A DNA stretch of 64,000 bases from AP-15 sp963846635 (lineage in GTDB: Bacteria > Pseudomonadota > Alphaproteobacteria > ATCC43930 > CGMCC-115725), in NCBI GenBank assembly GCA_963846635.1, contig CAWJXM010000014.1:1-64000 (forward strand), in the 5' to 3' direction. This document shows positions 42,007 to 50,900 of the stretch, piece after piece (the stretch's first letter is position 1; each line of letters starts with the position of its first letter). Both the position numbers and the translations under genes were made by a program. A model generated the notes under the pieces. The model saw only the letters and a program-made list of their open reading frames with translations. It searched no databases and had not been told where the DNA came from.

Positions 42007-42864
42007 ATGACCGACGCCGATCTTGCCGCTACCGTCGATGCCGCCTGGGAAGGGCGCGAGACGATTTCACCCGCCACCCGCGGCCCTTGGCGCGATGCCG
42101 TAGAAGCAGCACTCGACGGGCTCGACAACGGCTCTCTGCGTGTCGCCGAAAAGACGGCGCAGGGTTGGCGCGTCCATCAGTGGCTCAAAAAGGCGGTGCT
42201 GTTGTCGTTTCGCCTCAATGATATGGTCGAGATCCCGGGCGGCCCGGTCGATCATGATCGCGGCGCCGCCAAATGGTGGGACAAAATCCCCTCCAAATTC
42301 GCCGGCTGGTCGCCGAACCGGTTTCGCGACGCCGGGTTCCGTGCGGTGCCGGGAAGCATCGTGCGCCATTCGGCCTATATCGCCCCGAACGTGGTGCTGA
42401 TGCCAAGTTTTGTGAATGTCGGGGCGTATGTCGACAAGGGCACCATGGTCGATACCTGGGCGACGGTCGGTTCCTGCGCGCAAATCGGCGAGAACTGTCA
42501 TCTCTCGGGAGGGGTCGGCATCGGCGGCGTGCTCGAACCTTTGCAGGCCGAACCTGTCATCATCGAAGACAATTGTTTTATAGGCGCGCGTAGTGAGGTG
42601 GTCGAAGGGGTCATCGTCGAACGAGGTGCGGTTTTGGCTATGGGCACCTTTATCAGCGCCACGACCAAAATCGTCGACCGCAACACCGGCCAAATCCATA
42701 TCGGTCGGGTGCCGGCCTATTCGGTCGTGGTGCCGGGATCGCTTCCAGGGAAGCCGCTCCCCGACGGCAACCCGGGCCCCAGCCTCTATTGCGCAGTCAT
42801 TGTTAAGACTGTCGACGAGCAGACCCGCGCCAAAACGGCGATCAACGATCTTTTGCGCGAATGA
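42007..42864 (+). CDS. dapD: 2,3,4,5-tetrahydropyridine-2,6-dicarboxylate N-succinyltransferase
   Basis: 285-residue left-handed beta-helix enzyme of the succinylase route to diaminopimelate and lysine. Visible family blocks are VAEKTAQGWRVHQWLKKAVL, SFRLNDMVEIPGGPVDHDRG, NRFRDAGFRAVPGSIVRHSA, YIAPNVVLMPSFVNVGAYVD, TMVDTWATVGSCAQIGENCH, and LSGGVGIGGVLEPLQAEPVI. The hexapeptide periodicity is clear. The stop overlaps the dapE start (ATGA), so the two are translated as a unit. DapD supplies the N-succinyl intermediate whose succinyl group DapE removes later in the pathway. Confidence 0.96.
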   Translation: MTDADLAATVDAAWEGRETISPATRGPWRDAVEAALDGLDNGSLRVAEKTAQGWRVHQWLKKAVLLSFRLNDMVEIPGGPVDHDRGAAKWWDKIPSKFAGWSPNRFRDAGFRAVPGSIVRHSAYIAPNVVLMPSFVNVGAYVDKGTMVDTWATVGSCAQIGENCHLSGGVGIGGVLEPLQAEPVIIEDNCFIGARSEVVEGVIVERGAVLAMGTFISATTKIVDRNTGQIHIGRVPAYSVVVPGSLPGKPLPDGNPGPSLYCAVIVKTVDEQTRAKTAINDLLRE

Positions 42865-44030
42865 AGAACACCGCCCTCGATCCGGCTGCGATCGCCGCCG
42901 AGCTGATCCGTCGGCCGAGCGTGACGCCCCGCGACGAGGGTGCAATCGACATCGTCGCCCGGCATCTTGAGGATCTCGGCTTTCTTTGCAACCGCCTCGT
43001 TTTTGGCGGCGCAGACGGCAGCGATGCCATTGCCAACCTCTATGCCCGTTATGGGACCGGCCGGCCCAATCTCTGTTTTGCCGGGCATACGGACGTGGTG
43101 CCGTCAGGCGCTCCCGAGGCGTGGTCGGTCGATCCATTTAGCGGAACCCTGTCCGACGGCCAATTATGGGGCCGCGGTGCGGTCGATATGAAGGGAGCGA
43201 TCGCCGCCTTTATCGCCGCGGCACAGTGCTGGCTCGCCGAGCGCGGCGCCGATTTTGGCGGTTCGATCAGCTTGTTGATCACCGGCGACGAGGAAGCGGC
43301 CGGCATCAACGGCACCAAGAAAGTCCTTGAATGGCTAGCTGCGCGTGGCGAGGCGCTCGACGGCTGCATCGTCGGGGAGCCGACTTCGGCTGCCGCACTC
43401 GGTGACATGATCAAGATTGGTCGGCGTGGCAGCTTGACCGGCCGCCTGAGAGTGCATGGGGTGCAGGGCCATATCGCCTATCCGCAACTCGCCGACAACG
43501 CCGCCCATCGCTTAGTGGCGTTGCTGCATGCCCTGACCACGGCCGAACTCGATCGCGGCTCGGCGCATTTCCAGCCCTCAACCCTCCAAGTTTCGACGAT
43601 TGACATCGGCAATCCGGCCACGAACGTGATCCCGGCCGAGGCGCGCGCTGTCTTCAATATCCGCTTCAACGACTGCTGGACCGGCACGCGCCTTGAGGAA
43701 TGGCTGCGCGAGCGCCTGGAGCAGGCGGGGGGCGCCGGTCGCTACATGCTCGACGTGTCGGTCAGCGGCGAGTCTTTTGTGACGGCGCCGGGAATCGTCA
43801 GCATGGCGCTCGCCGCGGCCATCCACCAAGTCACCGGCCGCACGCCCGAGCTCAGCACGACTGGGGGCACCTCCGATGCCCGGTTTATCCACGCTTATTG
43901 CCCGGTTGCTGAATTCGGCCTCGTCGGTCAGACGATGCACAAGATCGACGAGCGTGTCGACCTCGCCGATCTCGCGGCATTGACCGAGATCTACCGCACA
44001 TTCATCGGCCTGTTTTTTGACCAATTTTGA
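42861..44030 (+). CDS. dapE: Succinyl-diaminopimelate desuccinylase
   Basis: 389-residue two-zinc M20 hydrolase that frees diaminopimelate for lysine and peptidoglycan. Zinc and catalytic residues are visible: CFAGHTDVVPSGAPEAWSVD, LWGRGAVDMKGAIAAFIAAA, LITGDEEAAGINGTKKVLEW (catalytic Glu), CIVGEPTSAAALGDMIKIGR, and the C-terminal TGGTSDARFIHAYCPVAEFG with its metal His region near GQTMHKIDE. The dimerisation domain lies between, starting with VQGHIAYPQLADNAAHR. Start ATG 42861 overlaps the dapD stop. The small membrane protein gene begins 18 bases downstream. Confidence 0.96.
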   Translation: MKNTALDPAAIAAELIRRPSVTPRDEGAIDIVARHLEDLGFLCNRLVFGGADGSDAIANLYARYGTGRPNLCFAGHTDVVPSGAPEAWSVDPFSGTLSDGQLWGRGAVDMKGAIAAFIAAAQCWLAERGADFGGSISLLITGDEEAAGINGTKKVLEWLAARGEALDGCIVGEPTSAAALGDMIKIGRRGSLTGRLRVHGVQGHIAYPQLADNAAHRLVALLHALTTAELDRGSAHFQPSTLQVSTIDIGNPATNVIPAEARAVFNIRFNDCWTGTRLEEWLRERLEQAGGAGRYMLDVSVSGESFVTAPGIVSMALAAAIHQVTGRTPELSTTGGTSDARFIHAYCPVAEFGLVGQTMHKIDERVDLADLAALTEIYRTFIGLFFDQF

Positions 44031-44048
44031 TTAAGCGGCGGGTTGTTT

Positions 44049-44624
44049 ATGCCGGTGACGACATGGGCCGAACTGCGTTGGGCATTGGTCGGGTGCTTGC
44101 GCTTGGCACGCGGCGATCGCGGCGGCCTTGCCTATTTCGACCGTTCGCTTGACGGCTTCTGGCGTTCGTTTCTGTCCGCCTTTCTCGCCTACCCGTGCTT
44201 TCTGATTTTATTGATGATGCGGGTCAGTCTCGCCGACTGGAACTCGGTGGGCGGGTTGCCGATCGTGCTGATCGAAACCATCGGTTACGTCATTTTGTGG
44301 GTCGCCTTTCCGCTCGTCATGCTCGCGGTGTTGCGTTGGATTGGGCGCGAGCACCGATTTTTCGACTTTATGGTTCCCTACAATTGGTGCCAGCTGCCGC
44401 AGGGTGTGCTGTTCGTATGCGTCGGTGTCGAAGCTGCGACCGGCGCTTTGAGCGATACGGTCTCGCAGGCGATCGAGATCGCCGCTTTTATCGCCGTTCT
44501 CGTCTATGAATGGTTCATCGCGCGGGTAGCGCTGGAAACGAGCGGCGTTGCCGCCGCGATGGTCGTCCTTGTTGATGTTGTGCTGCTGGAGCTAGTCACC
44601 CGCGCCGCCGGCAGCCTTTACTGA
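44049..44624 (+). CDS. Integral membrane protein of unknown function, five hydrophobic helices
   Basis: About 191 residues, ATG 44049. The N-terminus has a conserved-looking LARGDRGGLAYFDRSLDGFW segment, then hydrophobic helices beginning FLSAFLAYPCFLILLMMRVS, LPIVLIETIGYVILWVAFPL and LSDTVSQAIEIAAFIAVLVY. A soluble loop contains RWIGREHRFFDFMVPYNWCQ. No family recognised. It follows dapE by 18 bases and probably shares its transcript. Its last 33 bases overlap the 3' end of the convergent proline-rich gene. Confidence 0.8.
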   Translation: MPVTTWAELRWALVGCLRLARGDRGGLAYFDRSLDGFWRSFLSAFLAYPCFLILLMMRVSLADWNSVGGLPIVLIETIGYVILWVAFPLVMLAVLRWIGREHRFFDFMVPYNWCQLPQGVLFVCVGVEAATGALSDTVSQAIEIAAFIAVLVYEWFIARVALETSGVAAAMVVLVDVVLLELVTRAAGSLY

Positions 44625-45722
44625 TCCCAGATTGCCTTCTGGGGCGTGCCCGGCAAAGGGATCGGGGCTGCCGGCCGCGGGCGGAGTCAAGATTTGGCCG
44701 GATGCGCGGTCAGCGGGTCTGGGCGATCCGGTCAGATGCGCCAATAGCTGGTCGAATCCGGTTGCGGAACCCGCCGCGGGCGGAGTCGAGCCTTGATTCG
44801 CCGCCGCAGCGGCTGGTTTGGCTGATCCGGTTAAATTTGTCAGCAACTGATCGAACGCGGCGGACTGGTCAGGTGGTTGCATTGTAGAAGTGTCCAGCGC
44901 GCGGTTCGGTCGCTCGGTTTCGGCTGTGGGCGAGGGGAGGGGAGGTCTCTCCGATGGCGATAATGCCACATCATGCAAGGGCCTTAGGTGTGGGCGCCGC
45001 GGCTCGGTCCGCAGGTGGGAAGTCCGGTGTATCTCCGACGGCAGTGCCATCACGCGCCGATCGCGTGCAGCTCCCGCGGTAATGGCAGCATGATGTCGGT
45101 GGGTGATTGTCGAAGTGGTCATGTGATACGGGCTGGCGGTTTTCTCGCGGGGCATGACGGATGGCGGCCGATTGCCTTCTGCTGATTCTTGTGCCGCATG
45201 CGGAAAATCGTCCGGCGGTTTTGGTGCGGTTATGGAACTCACGGCCCGCGGAAGCGGCGCGGGCCCGGGAATAGCCGCCGCGACGGCGTGCGTCGCCGCC
45301 GGCACTGGCGAAGCGGGTGCGGGGGCATGGTCTAGTTGCGATGCTTCAAGGGAACCGTGCGCGCCAGGGCTCGCTGGTTCGCTCGGCGGCGTCCTCAGCC
45401 ACAGAAAACCCGCACTGGCGATGCCGGCAATAGCAAAAGCGACGCAACCGGCGATGGCCATCGATCGTACCGAGCTCGGAACCGGCTCGGACGGGCTAGG
45501 CGGGTGCCGCTCGACCACGGAAATCGCCGGGGCTATCGCCGATTTTGGTGCCTGCTCGCGGCTCGCGGATAGAATGCCCGGATTCGCGTTCGCCGGGCGC
45601 CGGAATTCGAATGGCGCACTCGCCGGGAGCAGCCGCGGTTCCGCGCGCTCGCGTGTCACCTCCTCTGACCGGGAGCCAAACGAGAGGTTGTGGAAGATGC
45701 TGCGCACCACTCCTCGCCCCAT
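44592..45722 (-). CDS. Proline-rich single-pass membrane protein with C-terminal tandem repeats
   Basis: About 376 residues. After a polar N-terminus one membrane helix is seen (AIAGCVAFAIAGIASAGFLW, near residue 87-107), followed by a long Pro/Ala/Ser-rich segment and a His-rich stretch (THRHHAAITAGAARDRR). The C-terminus has two copies of a repeat, FDQLLTNLTGSAKPA followed by STPPAAGSATG, and FDQLLAHLTGSPRPA followed by LTPPAAGSPDP. No known family. The start is uncertain (ATG 45722, or TTG 45752). The topology suggests a periplasmic extended domain. It lies between the dapE membrane gene and truA and is less GC-biased at third positions than its neighbours. Confidence 0.6.
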   Translation of the reverse strand: MGRGVVRSIFHNLSFGSRSEEVTRERAEPRLLPASAPFEFRRPANANPGILSASREQAPKSAIAPAISVVERHPPSPSEPVPSSVRSMAIAGCVAFAIAGIASAGFLWLRTPPSEPASPGAHGSLEASQLDHAPAPASPVPAATHAVAAAIPGPAPLPRAVSSITAPKPPDDFPHAAQESAEGNRPPSVMPREKTASPYHMTTSTITHRHHAAITAGAARDRRVMALPSEIHRTSHLRTEPRRPHLRPLHDVALSPSERPPLPSPTAETERPNRALDTSTMQPPDQSAAFDQLLTNLTGSAKPAAAAANQGSTPPAAGSATGFDQLLAHLTGSPRPADRASGQILTPPAAGSPDPFAGHAPEGNLGSVKAAGGAGD

Positions 45723-45773
45723 TTTATCTCTTATCGATAAATGCCCCAGCAATCAGGCGATTAGTGGCCAGTG

Positions 45774-46529
45774 TTAAGCCGAAATAAAGGCAGGATAACG
45801 AACCTCGACGAGATAGAGCCCTTCAGCCGGCGCGGTCGGACCGCCGGCGCGCCGGTCGCGCGCGGCGAGCGCTACCGCCACGTCTTCTGGACGCCAGCGG
45901 CCAAGGCCGACGAGTTCGAGCGTGCCCGCCATGTTGCGTACTTGGCGGTGCAGGAACGAGCGCGCGCGCGCCTCGATGCGAATCTCGTCGCCAAAACGGC
46001 TGACCGCGAGCGCGTCGAGCGTGCGCAATGGCGATTTCGCCTGGCACAGCCGATCGCGAAACGTCGTGAAATCGTGGTGGCCGATCAGGTGCTTGGCGCC
46101 GGCCGCCATGGCTTCGTCATCGAGCGCTGGCGCTACCCGCCACACCCGTCCGTGCTCCAACGCTGCCGGCGCTCGCCGATTGAGGATGCGGTAGACGTAG
46201 ACCCGCTGGATTGCGCTCAGTCGAGCATCGAACTCTGGAGCGACGTGTTCAACGGCGAGAACACTGATCCGGGTTTTACGCAGGTAATGGTTCAGCGCGC
46301 CACGGACAACATCGGAGGGCATCTCGCGGGAGAGGTCGAGATGCGCAACCTGGGCCAAAGCATGGACCCCGGCGTCGGTGCGCCCAGCGCCGTTAACGGT
46401 TACCGTCTCACCGCAGAACTTCGCCACTGCGGTTTCGAGAGCCTCCTGCACCGACAATCCCTGGGGTTGGCGCTGCCAACCGACCAGACCGGCGCCGTCA
46501 TACTCGATCGTCAGCTTGTAGCGGGGCAC
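45774..46529 (-). CDS. truA: tRNA pseudouridine(38-40) synthase
   Basis: 251-residue pseudouridine synthase acting in the anticodon arm. It starts MPRYKLTIEYDGAGLVGWQR, with the catalytic Asp52 in VNGAGRTDAGVHALAQVAHL. RVYVYRILNRRAPAALEHGR and IEARARSFLHRQVRNMAGTL are the other family blocks. The start lies 19 bases inside the 3' end of fmt, so the genes def, fmt and truA form a minus-strand series for translation functions. Confidence 0.95.
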   Translation of the reverse strand: MPRYKLTIEYDGAGLVGWQRQPQGLSVQEALETAVAKFCGETVTVNGAGRTDAGVHALAQVAHLDLSREMPSDVVRGALNHYLRKTRISVLAVEHVAPEFDARLSAIQRVYVYRILNRRAPAALEHGRVWRVAPALDDEAMAAGAKHLIGHHDFTTFRDRLCQAKSPLRTLDALAVSRFGDEIRIEARARSFLHRQVRNMAGTLELVGLGRWRPEDVAVALAARDRRAGGPTAPAEGLYLVEVRYPAFISA

Positions 46530-47449
46530 GGCAGGAGAGTACCGGCGGCAATCGGATAGCCGCGGAGAAATGCCGCCGAATCGAGCGGCGCGCGTCCCGG
46601 CCGCTGCAACCGTAAAGGCCTGAAAATGCCCTCACGGCACGCGATCGACAGCCGGCCATCGAGAACGGTCCCTGGTGGCTGGTCGGACGTCTCGGGCAGT
46701 GCCGCCGCGGCGATCACCCGGATCTGCTGACCGCGATGTTCGAAAAAGGCGCCGGGCCAAAGGTCGAGCGCGCGCACCCGCCTCTCCAATTCGACAGCTG
46801 TGCGGCGCCAATCGAGCCGCCCTTCTTCGCGGCCGATCTTGGGCGCATAGGTGACACCCTCACTCGGTTGCGGCCGCGAGATCAAGCCGCCGTGCTCGGC
46901 CTCTTCTAACGCCTTGCGGATCAGATCGCCACCGAGCCGGGCCAGTCGCTCGGTCAACTCCGCCGCGGTGGTATTTGGGCCGATCGGCACTGCTTGCTGG
47001 AGCAGAATCGGGCCGGTGTCGAGCCCTTCGTCCATCTGCATGATCGTAATCCCGGTGTCGGCATCACCGGCGAGCAGGGCATGCTGGATCGGGGCGGCTC
47101 CGCGCCAGCGCGGCAACAGCGAGGCATGGACGTTGAGGCAGCCGAAGCGGAGGGCGGCCAATATCGGGCGCGGCAAGATCAGTCCATAGGCCGCGACAAC
47201 TGCCGCCTCGGCCCCGAACGCAAGGAATTCCGCCTGCACCGCTTCGTCGCGCAGACGTGCCGGACAACGCAGTGCGAGGCCATGGGCTTGCGCGAGGCAT
47301 TGCACGGCGGAAGGCTGCAGTCGATGGCCGCGCCCGGCTGGACGGGGCGGCTGGGTGTAGACGGCAGCAATCCGATGACCGGCGGCGATCAGCTCCGCAA
47401 GGATCGTCGCGGCAAAGGGCGGCGTGCCCATAAAGATGAGATCCAACAT
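46511..47449 (-). CDS. fmt: Methionyl-tRNA formyltransferase
   Basis: 312-residue enzyme that formylates initiator methionyl-tRNA with 10-formyltetrahydrofolate. The N-terminus MLDLIFMGTPPFAATILAEL is typical. The catalytic segment LNVHASLLPRWRGAAPIQHA is followed by GITIMQMDEGLDTGPIL, with the usual Asn, His and Asp. The C-terminal OB domain is seen from about residue 205. Start ATG 47449; 15 upstream in-frame codons are not family-like. Its neighbour def makes the enzyme that later removes the formyl group. Confidence 0.95.
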   Translation of the reverse strand: MLDLIFMGTPPFAATILAELIAAGHRIAAVYTQPPRPAGRGHRLQPSAVQCLAQAHGLALRCPARLRDEAVQAEFLAFGAEAAVVAAYGLILPRPILAALRFGCLNVHASLLPRWRGAAPIQHALLAGDADTGITIMQMDEGLDTGPILLQQAVPIGPNTTAAELTERLARLGGDLIRKALEEAEHGGLISRPQPSEGVTYAPKIGREEGRLDWRRTAVELERRVRALDLWPGAFFEHRGQQIRVIAAAALPETSDQPPGTVLDGRLSIACREGIFRPLRLQRPGRAPLDSAAFLRGYPIAAGTLLPCPATS

Positions 47450-47483
47450 CCGCTCCGAGCGGCGGTTGGTCTCCCCGCAGCCG

Positions 47484-48009
47484 CTAGGCGGCAACGAGGT
47501 TGCGCGTGCGCTTTGCCTTCGCCAGCTTGCGCAGGATCATTCCCCGCTTGACCGTCGAAATATGGTCGACAAATAGGACGCCGTCCAAATGGTCGATTTC
47601 GTGCTGGATGCAGGTCGCCAGTAATCCGGAGGCCTCGATCTCGCGAATCTCGTTCTGATAATCAAGGTAGCGCAGACGTATCTTCTCCGGCCGGGTCACA
47701 TCGGCGTAATGCTCCGGCAGTGACAGGCACCCCTCGCTGAACGTCGTCAACTCCGGCGAGCGCCATAAAATTTCGGGGTTGGCCATCATCATCGGCTGGG
47801 GCTTCTCGCCCTCCCGCGCGACGTCGACCACGATGATGCGCTTTGCGACGCCGACCTGAGGGGCCGCAAGCCCGATCCCGATCGCGCTTGCGCATCGTCT
47901 CGAGCATGTCGTCCATCAATCGACGGATACCGTCGTCGACCGCGGTAACTGGACGCGCCTTGATTTTGAGACGCGGATCAGGGGCGGTTATGATTGGTAA
48001 AGCAGCCAT
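47484..48009 (-). pseudogene. def: Peptide deformylase, frameshifted
   Basis: Metallohydrolase that removes the N-formyl group from new proteins. The first frame begins MAALPIITAPDPRLKIKARP and reaches LMDDMLETM. The second frame contains all three motifs: IGIGLAAPQVGVAKRIIVVD (motif 1), TFSEGCLSLPEHYADVTRPE (motif 2, metal Cys) and TCIQHEIDHLDGVLFVDHIS (motif 3, metal His and catalytic Glu). The frames join with a one-base change near 47885, between ETM and GIGLAAPQ (minus strand ATGCGCAAGCGCGATCGGGA). Corrected length is about 175 residues, as usual. The enzyme is nearly always essential, so either this is an error or another def exists elsewhere. Confidence 0.9.
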
Positions 48010-48045
48010 AATTGGAAATTTAGATAAGGGGCTAGCGGTGCCGCG

Positions 48046-49158
48046 TCAATCGGCGAGCGGCCGGGGCTGGGTTTGCGGGTTCAGTCCGCTCGCGATTGCG
48101 TGGCTGAAATCCGCAATCGTTTGAACGATCGGGCGGCGCCGGAGCGTTTCGTTGACGATCAACTCGAACTCGGCGCCCTCAGCGGAGGCCGAAAGCGGAG
48201 GTCGGATCGAGATGCCGCGGTTGGCAAGCCGCTCGGGCAGAGTCAGGCCGGCAGTGCCGCGGATGCGCAGGCGTGTAACATTGGTCGAGGCCGGCGTCCT
48301 GAAAATCTCGACCTTGGGATGCTCGGCCAACGCCCGAAAAAGCTCGTCCGCCAGCGCGGCGGCTTCGGCAAACCGCTCGGCAAAGCCGTCGAGATAATGC
48401 AATGCCACCGCAGCAAATGGCCAAGCCTGGCGCAATCCGCCACCGAACATCCGGCGCTGATGGTAAAGCCCATCGAGGAGAAGACGCGGCCCTGCTAGGA
48501 TCGCTCCGCTCGCGGCGTTGAAGTATTTGTAGAGCGAGACGTAGACGGTATCGAACGGGGCGGCATAGGCCGCGGGCGCGATTCCGGTATAGGGCGCTGC
48601 AAGAAACAGGCGCGCGCCGTCAAGATGAAGCCCGATCCCTTGCTCGCGCGCAAAACGGGTGATGCGCTCAATTTCGGCGCGTTCAAAAACTTCGCCCTGG
48701 CGGCGCCGCACCGGGGATTCGATCGAGATTACGCCGATCGGGGTGCGCACGCGGCCCTCCCCTTCGCACGCGGTTTCGGCGATGACGTGATCCAACGTAA
48801 AACTCGTTTCACCGGCGGCGAGCGGCACCAGGGTCAGGCCACTCAGCTCCTGGGCGCAATCACCGGTATCTCGATAGATATGACTTTCACGCTGGACCAG
48901 TACCCGCCTCCCGCGCCGCGCCAGAAGGCGAAGCGCTAGATGGTTGGCGAGGGTGCCTGACGGCATGAAGACCGCTGCCTCTTTGCCGAGCGCCTCGGCC
49001 ATCCGCTGTTCGAGCCGTTCGACCGCTCCGCCCAACGAGAATTCGTCGGCATCGATCCCTTCGCCCTCGGCGAGTTGAGCCAGCAGCTGCGCATATTCAC
49101 CCGGCGACAGACCTAGGCCGTCGGAGCGGAAATGGATCGTGCCCTTGTTTGAACTCAT
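48046..49158 (-). CDS. Threonine aldolase family / beta-eliminating lyase-like PLP protein
   Basis: 370-residue fold-type-I PLP enzyme of the low-specificity threonine aldolase group, which would cleave threonine to glycine and acetaldehyde. Visible points: EALGKEAAVFMPSGTLANHL near residue 55, GVISIESPVRRRQGEVF, GIGLHLDGARLFLAAPYTGI (PLP Asp) and TVYVSLYKYFNAASGAILAG with the Schiff-base Lys. RMFGGGLRQAWPFAAVALHY follows as in the family. The group contains enzymes with other substrates, so the reaction is likely but not sure. Confidence 0.85.
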   Translation of the reverse strand: MSSNKGTIHFRSDGLGLSPGEYAQLLAQLAEGEGIDADEFSLGGAVERLEQRMAEALGKEAAVFMPSGTLANHLALRLLARRGRRVLVQRESHIYRDTGDCAQELSGLTLVPLAAGETSFTLDHVIAETACEGEGRVRTPIGVISIESPVRRRQGEVFERAEIERITRFAREQGIGLHLDGARLFLAAPYTGIAPAAYAAPFDTVYVSLYKYFNAASGAILAGPRLLLDGLYHQRRMFGGGLRQAWPFAAVALHYLDGFAERFAEAAALADELFRALAEHPKVEIFRTPASTNVTRLRIRGTAGLTLPERLANRGISIRPPLSASAEGAEFELIVNETLRRRPIVQTIADFSHAIASGLNPQTQPRPLAD

Positions 49159-49173
49159 CGCCGCCGATGTGAC

Positions 49174-49554
49174 TTAAGGCATCCGCAGGTCTGAGCGCTC
49201 CGCTGCCGGATCGGCACGGATCAAGGCGACGGCAACCTCGATCGGATCGTCTTCGCCGCCCGCCAGGAACTCGACAGCGCGCTGCACCGCTGGTTGGAGA
49301 CGCCCGCCGAGCTCGGCGACCTCTGAAATACGCACCGGTCGCCCGTCTCGATCCCTGGCGCATTTGTTGAGCACGCGTTCGAGAACAAAGGCGACAGTGA
49401 CCCGGCTCGCCGTGAGCGACGACCCGACACAACCACGAGCATAGATCGCCAGCTCAAGCAACGCGTCGAGATTGCCAAATCGATTACGCTGCGTCTGGTT
49501 TAAGAACTGACGCTTGAGATGGGCCGCAGCCAAATCGGCAATCGACGCGGTCAA
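49174..49554 (-). CDS. Conserved-looking hypothetical protein downstream of pyrE
   Basis: 126 residues, helical and soluble: MTASIADLAAAHLKRQFLNQ, then NRFGNLDALLELAIYARGCV and VAELGGRLQPAVQRAVEFLA. No motif or family recognised. Its start overlaps the pyrE stop by four bases, so it is probably co-translated with pyrE, which supports it being a real gene. The threonine-aldolase-like gene begins 15 bases downstream. Confidence 0.6.
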   Translation of the reverse strand: MTASIADLAAAHLKRQFLNQTQRNRFGNLDALLELAIYARGCVGSSLTASRVTVAFVLERVLNKCARDRDGRPVRISEVAELGGRLQPAVQRAVEFLAGGEDDPIEVAVALIRADPAAERSDLRMP

Positions 49555-50102
49555 CCGAAGTCACGCCAGGTAAACAGCGACTCGAAGGCGATGCCAGCCT
49601 TCGTGAAGTTTTCGGCCGCACCTTCGAGACGATCGACGATGCTGATGATTTTAACGATCCTGCAGTCGCGGCGCAGCACTTGCTCCACCGCCTGCATCAC
49701 CGAGCCGCCGGTTGTCGTTACGTCTTCGAACAAGATGACGCGCTGCCTGGTCTCAAGGAGGCCGTCGATGCGCTGGTCGGTACCATGGCCTTTCATCTCC
49801 TTGCGCACGAAAAAACCGGCAATCGGCTTTTCTGGCCAACTGCGTGCACAGAGGAGTGCCACAATCGGGATCGCACCGGTTTCGAGGCCGCCAACCGCGT
49901 CGACATCTTCATCGCGGATCATATCGAACAGCAGATCGGCAACGAGGGGGGCGCCCTCGGGATCGAGCAAGGTTCGCTTCATGTCGAGGAAGAAGCTGCT
50001 CGATCGCCCGGACGACAATATAAAGTCGCGATTTTGCAGCAGCGAGCGGCGGCGGATCAGTTCGCGCAGCCTATTCCTTTTTTCCAACAACTCCGCTCGC
50101 AT
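49551..50102 (-). CDS. pyrE: Orotate phosphoribosyltransferase
   Basis: 183-residue enzyme of pyrimidine synthesis that joins orotate to PRPP. Recognisable blocks: LLQNRDFILSSGRSSSFFLD, GLETGAIPIVALLCARSWPE, the flexible catalytic loop FFVRKEMKGHGTDQRIDGLL, and the PRPP-binding VILFEDVTTTGGSVMQAVEQ. Start ATG 50102 (MRAELLEKRNRLRELI) follows GGGGGAG; 34 in-frame upstream codons are possible but unlike the family. Confidence 0.93.
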   Translation of the reverse strand: MRAELLEKRNRLRELIRRRSLLQNRDFILSSGRSSSFFLDMKRTLLDPEGAPLVADLLFDMIRDEDVDAVGGLETGAIPIVALLCARSWPEKPIAGFFVRKEMKGHGTDQRIDGLLETRQRVILFEDVTTTGGSVMQAVEQVLRRDCRIVKIISIVDRLEGAAENFTKAGIAFESLFTWRDFG

Positions 50103-50229
50103 GGCTCCCCCTCTTGCGGGGCCCCGAGACGCTGCTGCGATGCGCGAATGCCGCGCTCGACAACGGAAGCTCTGAATTAAGCCTGAACCGCCATTGGGTG
50201 ACAAGGGGAAACGCGAAGAATGACGCAGC

Positions 50230-50799
50230 TCAGAACGGATCGAGCTCGGTATCCCAGTAGAGATAATCGCGCCAGCTGTGGTGCAGGTAATTGGGCGGAA
50301 ACGCGCGTCCGTTCTCTTGCAGCATGTATGTCGTCGGCTGTACCGGTCGGTGCCGCGGATACATGCCGCTTTCGCGTGGCAGCCGATTGCCCTTCAAAAG
50401 GTTGCAGCTGCCGCAGGCGGTGACGACGTTGGTCCAGGTCGTGCGCCCGCCACGTGAGCGCGGCACGAGGTGATCGAAGGTCAGTTCCTGCGACGGATAG
50501 GGGTCGCCGCAATATTGGCAAGTGAAACGATCGCGCAGAAATACGTTGAACCGAGTGAACGCCGGATGCCGTGCGGCTGGGACATATTCCTTTAAGGATA
50601 CGACACTTGGCAGCCGGATTTCGAGAGATGGGCTGTGCACGCAAATGTCGTAATGATCGATGATGTTGACGCGATCGAGAAACACCGCCTTGATGGCGTC
50701 CTGCCACGACCACAGCGACAATGGAAAATAGCTCAAAGGGCGGAAGTCCGCGTTGAGCACCAGCGCCGGGCAATTGTCCAAACAGGCCGTCACCACCAA
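50230..50799 (-). CDS. HNH endonuclease family protein
   Basis: 189 residues. The C-terminal HNH domain is complete: RDRFTCQYCGDPYPSQELTF, DHLVPRSRGGRTTWTNVVTA and CGSCNLLKGNRLPRESGMYP, with two CxxC zinc pairs and the His-Asn residues. The N-terminal half (ALVLNADFRPLSYFPLSLWS) is typical of a chromosomal HNH protein common in Alphaproteobacteria, not of a homing or phage enzyme. Its role is unknown. Confidence 0.9.
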   Translation of the reverse strand: MVVTACLDNCPALVLNADFRPLSYFPLSLWSWQDAIKAVFLDRVNIIDHYDICVHSPSLEIRLPSVVSLKEYVPAARHPAFTRFNVFLRDRFTCQYCGDPYPSQELTFDHLVPRSRGGRTTWTNVVTACGSCNLLKGNRLPRESGMYPRHRPVQPTTYMLQENGRAFPPNYLHHSWRDYLYWDTELDPF

Positions 50800-50900
50800 C
50801 CCGTTCCGCTCTTATCGAAGTGTGGAGTACCACGTGCTTGTGACAGCTTGATAACGAATCGGCCAAGAGCGAACAAGAACTTGGCGCATTATTTTGCCGC

